A stretch of DNA of 64,000 bases from Bacteroidales bacterium (lineage in GTDB: Bacteria > Bacteroidota > Bacteroidia > Bacteroidales > F082). Shown in pieces: positions 63,912 through 64,000 of this stretch. Both the position numbers and the translations under genes were made by a program. Numbering within the stretch: position 1 is the stretch's first letter; every line of letters starts with the position of its first letter. The notes under the pieces were generated by a model. It saw nothing but the letters and a program-made list of their open reading frames with translations. It was not told where the DNA came from and did no database searches. Where the stretch lies: the NCBI GenBank assembly GCA_013141455.1, contig JABFQW010000036.1, positions 27,811-91,810 on the forward strand, read 5' to 3'.

Positions 63912-64000
63912 ATGGATAGTTTTGCAATAATTACAGGGGCAGCAGGAGGGCTTGGTAAAGCTTTTTCGTATGAATTATCAAAAAAAGGATTTAATACAAT
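63912..64000 (+). CDS. Short-chain dehydrogenase/reductase, 5' end only
   Basis: ATG at 63912 begins DSFAIITGAAGGLGKAFSYE, the Rossmann TGxxxGLG motif of SDR enzymes that bind NAD(P) as cofactor. Only 29 codons are in the window. Divergent from the fusion gene with a 148-bp gap. Confidence 0.85.
   Translation, partial: MDSFAIITGAAGGLGKAFSYELSKKGFNT

Overview
The window looks like chromosomal DNA from a Gram-negative Bacteroidota bacterium. It has a SusC/SusD pair, TonB-dependent receptors with carboxypeptidase-regulatory N-termini, two type IX secretion (T9SS) C-terminal sorting domains, the Kdo enzyme KdsB, and Bacteroidota-style -7 boxes (TAnnTTTG). No rRNA, tRNA, CRISPR array or prophage was recognised. 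I cannot assign the family.

Layout. (1) 1-7.4 kb, minus strand, housekeeping and envelope genes: trmB (cut by the window edge), an HU/CCDC81-SPOR protein, kdsB, a deoxynucleoside kinase, a GH3 acyl-adenylating enzyme, an LptF/G-type permease and tgt. (2) 7.5-25 kb, surface glycan region: a glycosyltransferase overlapping an ECF sigma factor, an aminotransferase and acetyltransferase of the UDP-GlcNAc3NAcA type, galE, a decayed GxxExxY gene, rfbB, four large polytopic membrane proteins (two of them convergent paralogues), a dolichyl-phosphate-mannose-synthase-like glycosyltransferase and an MBOAT acyltransferase. (3) 25.2-28.4 kb, an Oar-like TonB-dependent receptor. (4) 28.7-47.2 kb, a polysaccharide utilisation locus (PUL): a membrane-spanning beta-propeller/Y_Y_Y/LuxR-type regulator, SusC, SusD, a LamG lipoprotein, two GH144-type endo-beta-1,2-glucanases, a GH43-like enzyme with an F5/8C domain, an SGNH esterase, a GH3 beta-glucosidase and an alpha/beta-hydrolase. 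The combination points to beta-1,2-glucan, possibly acyl-decorated. (5) 47.3-49.3 kb, a TetR regulator and a FabF-type ketosynthase sharing a near-identical palindromic operator. (6) 49.3-51.5 kb, decayed genes (HxlR relic, frameshifted T9SS protein) beside a DUF4256 gene. (7) 51.8-59.6 kb, seven minus-strand accessory genes separated by related non-coding repeats. Several genes are bracketed by gene-specific complementary GTTAT-type core sites, which is the architecture of integron gene cassettes. No integrase is in the window, so it would be a cassette cluster lacking an integrase. Its promoter-proximal member is a Ser/Thr protein kinase. (8) 59.9-60.2 kb, a 21/22-bp tandem repeat. (9) 60.3-63.8 kb, a large receiver-like plus pyruvate-phosphate-dikinase-N-domain fusion. 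(10) The first codons of an SDR oxidoreductase at the right edge.

The points most worth a second look are the integron-like array, a ~125-bp MITE-like element present twice with target-site duplications, the predicted beta-1,2-glucan PUL, and the TetR/FabF operator pair. Assignments rest on reading motifs and neighbourhoods only; no database search was run.
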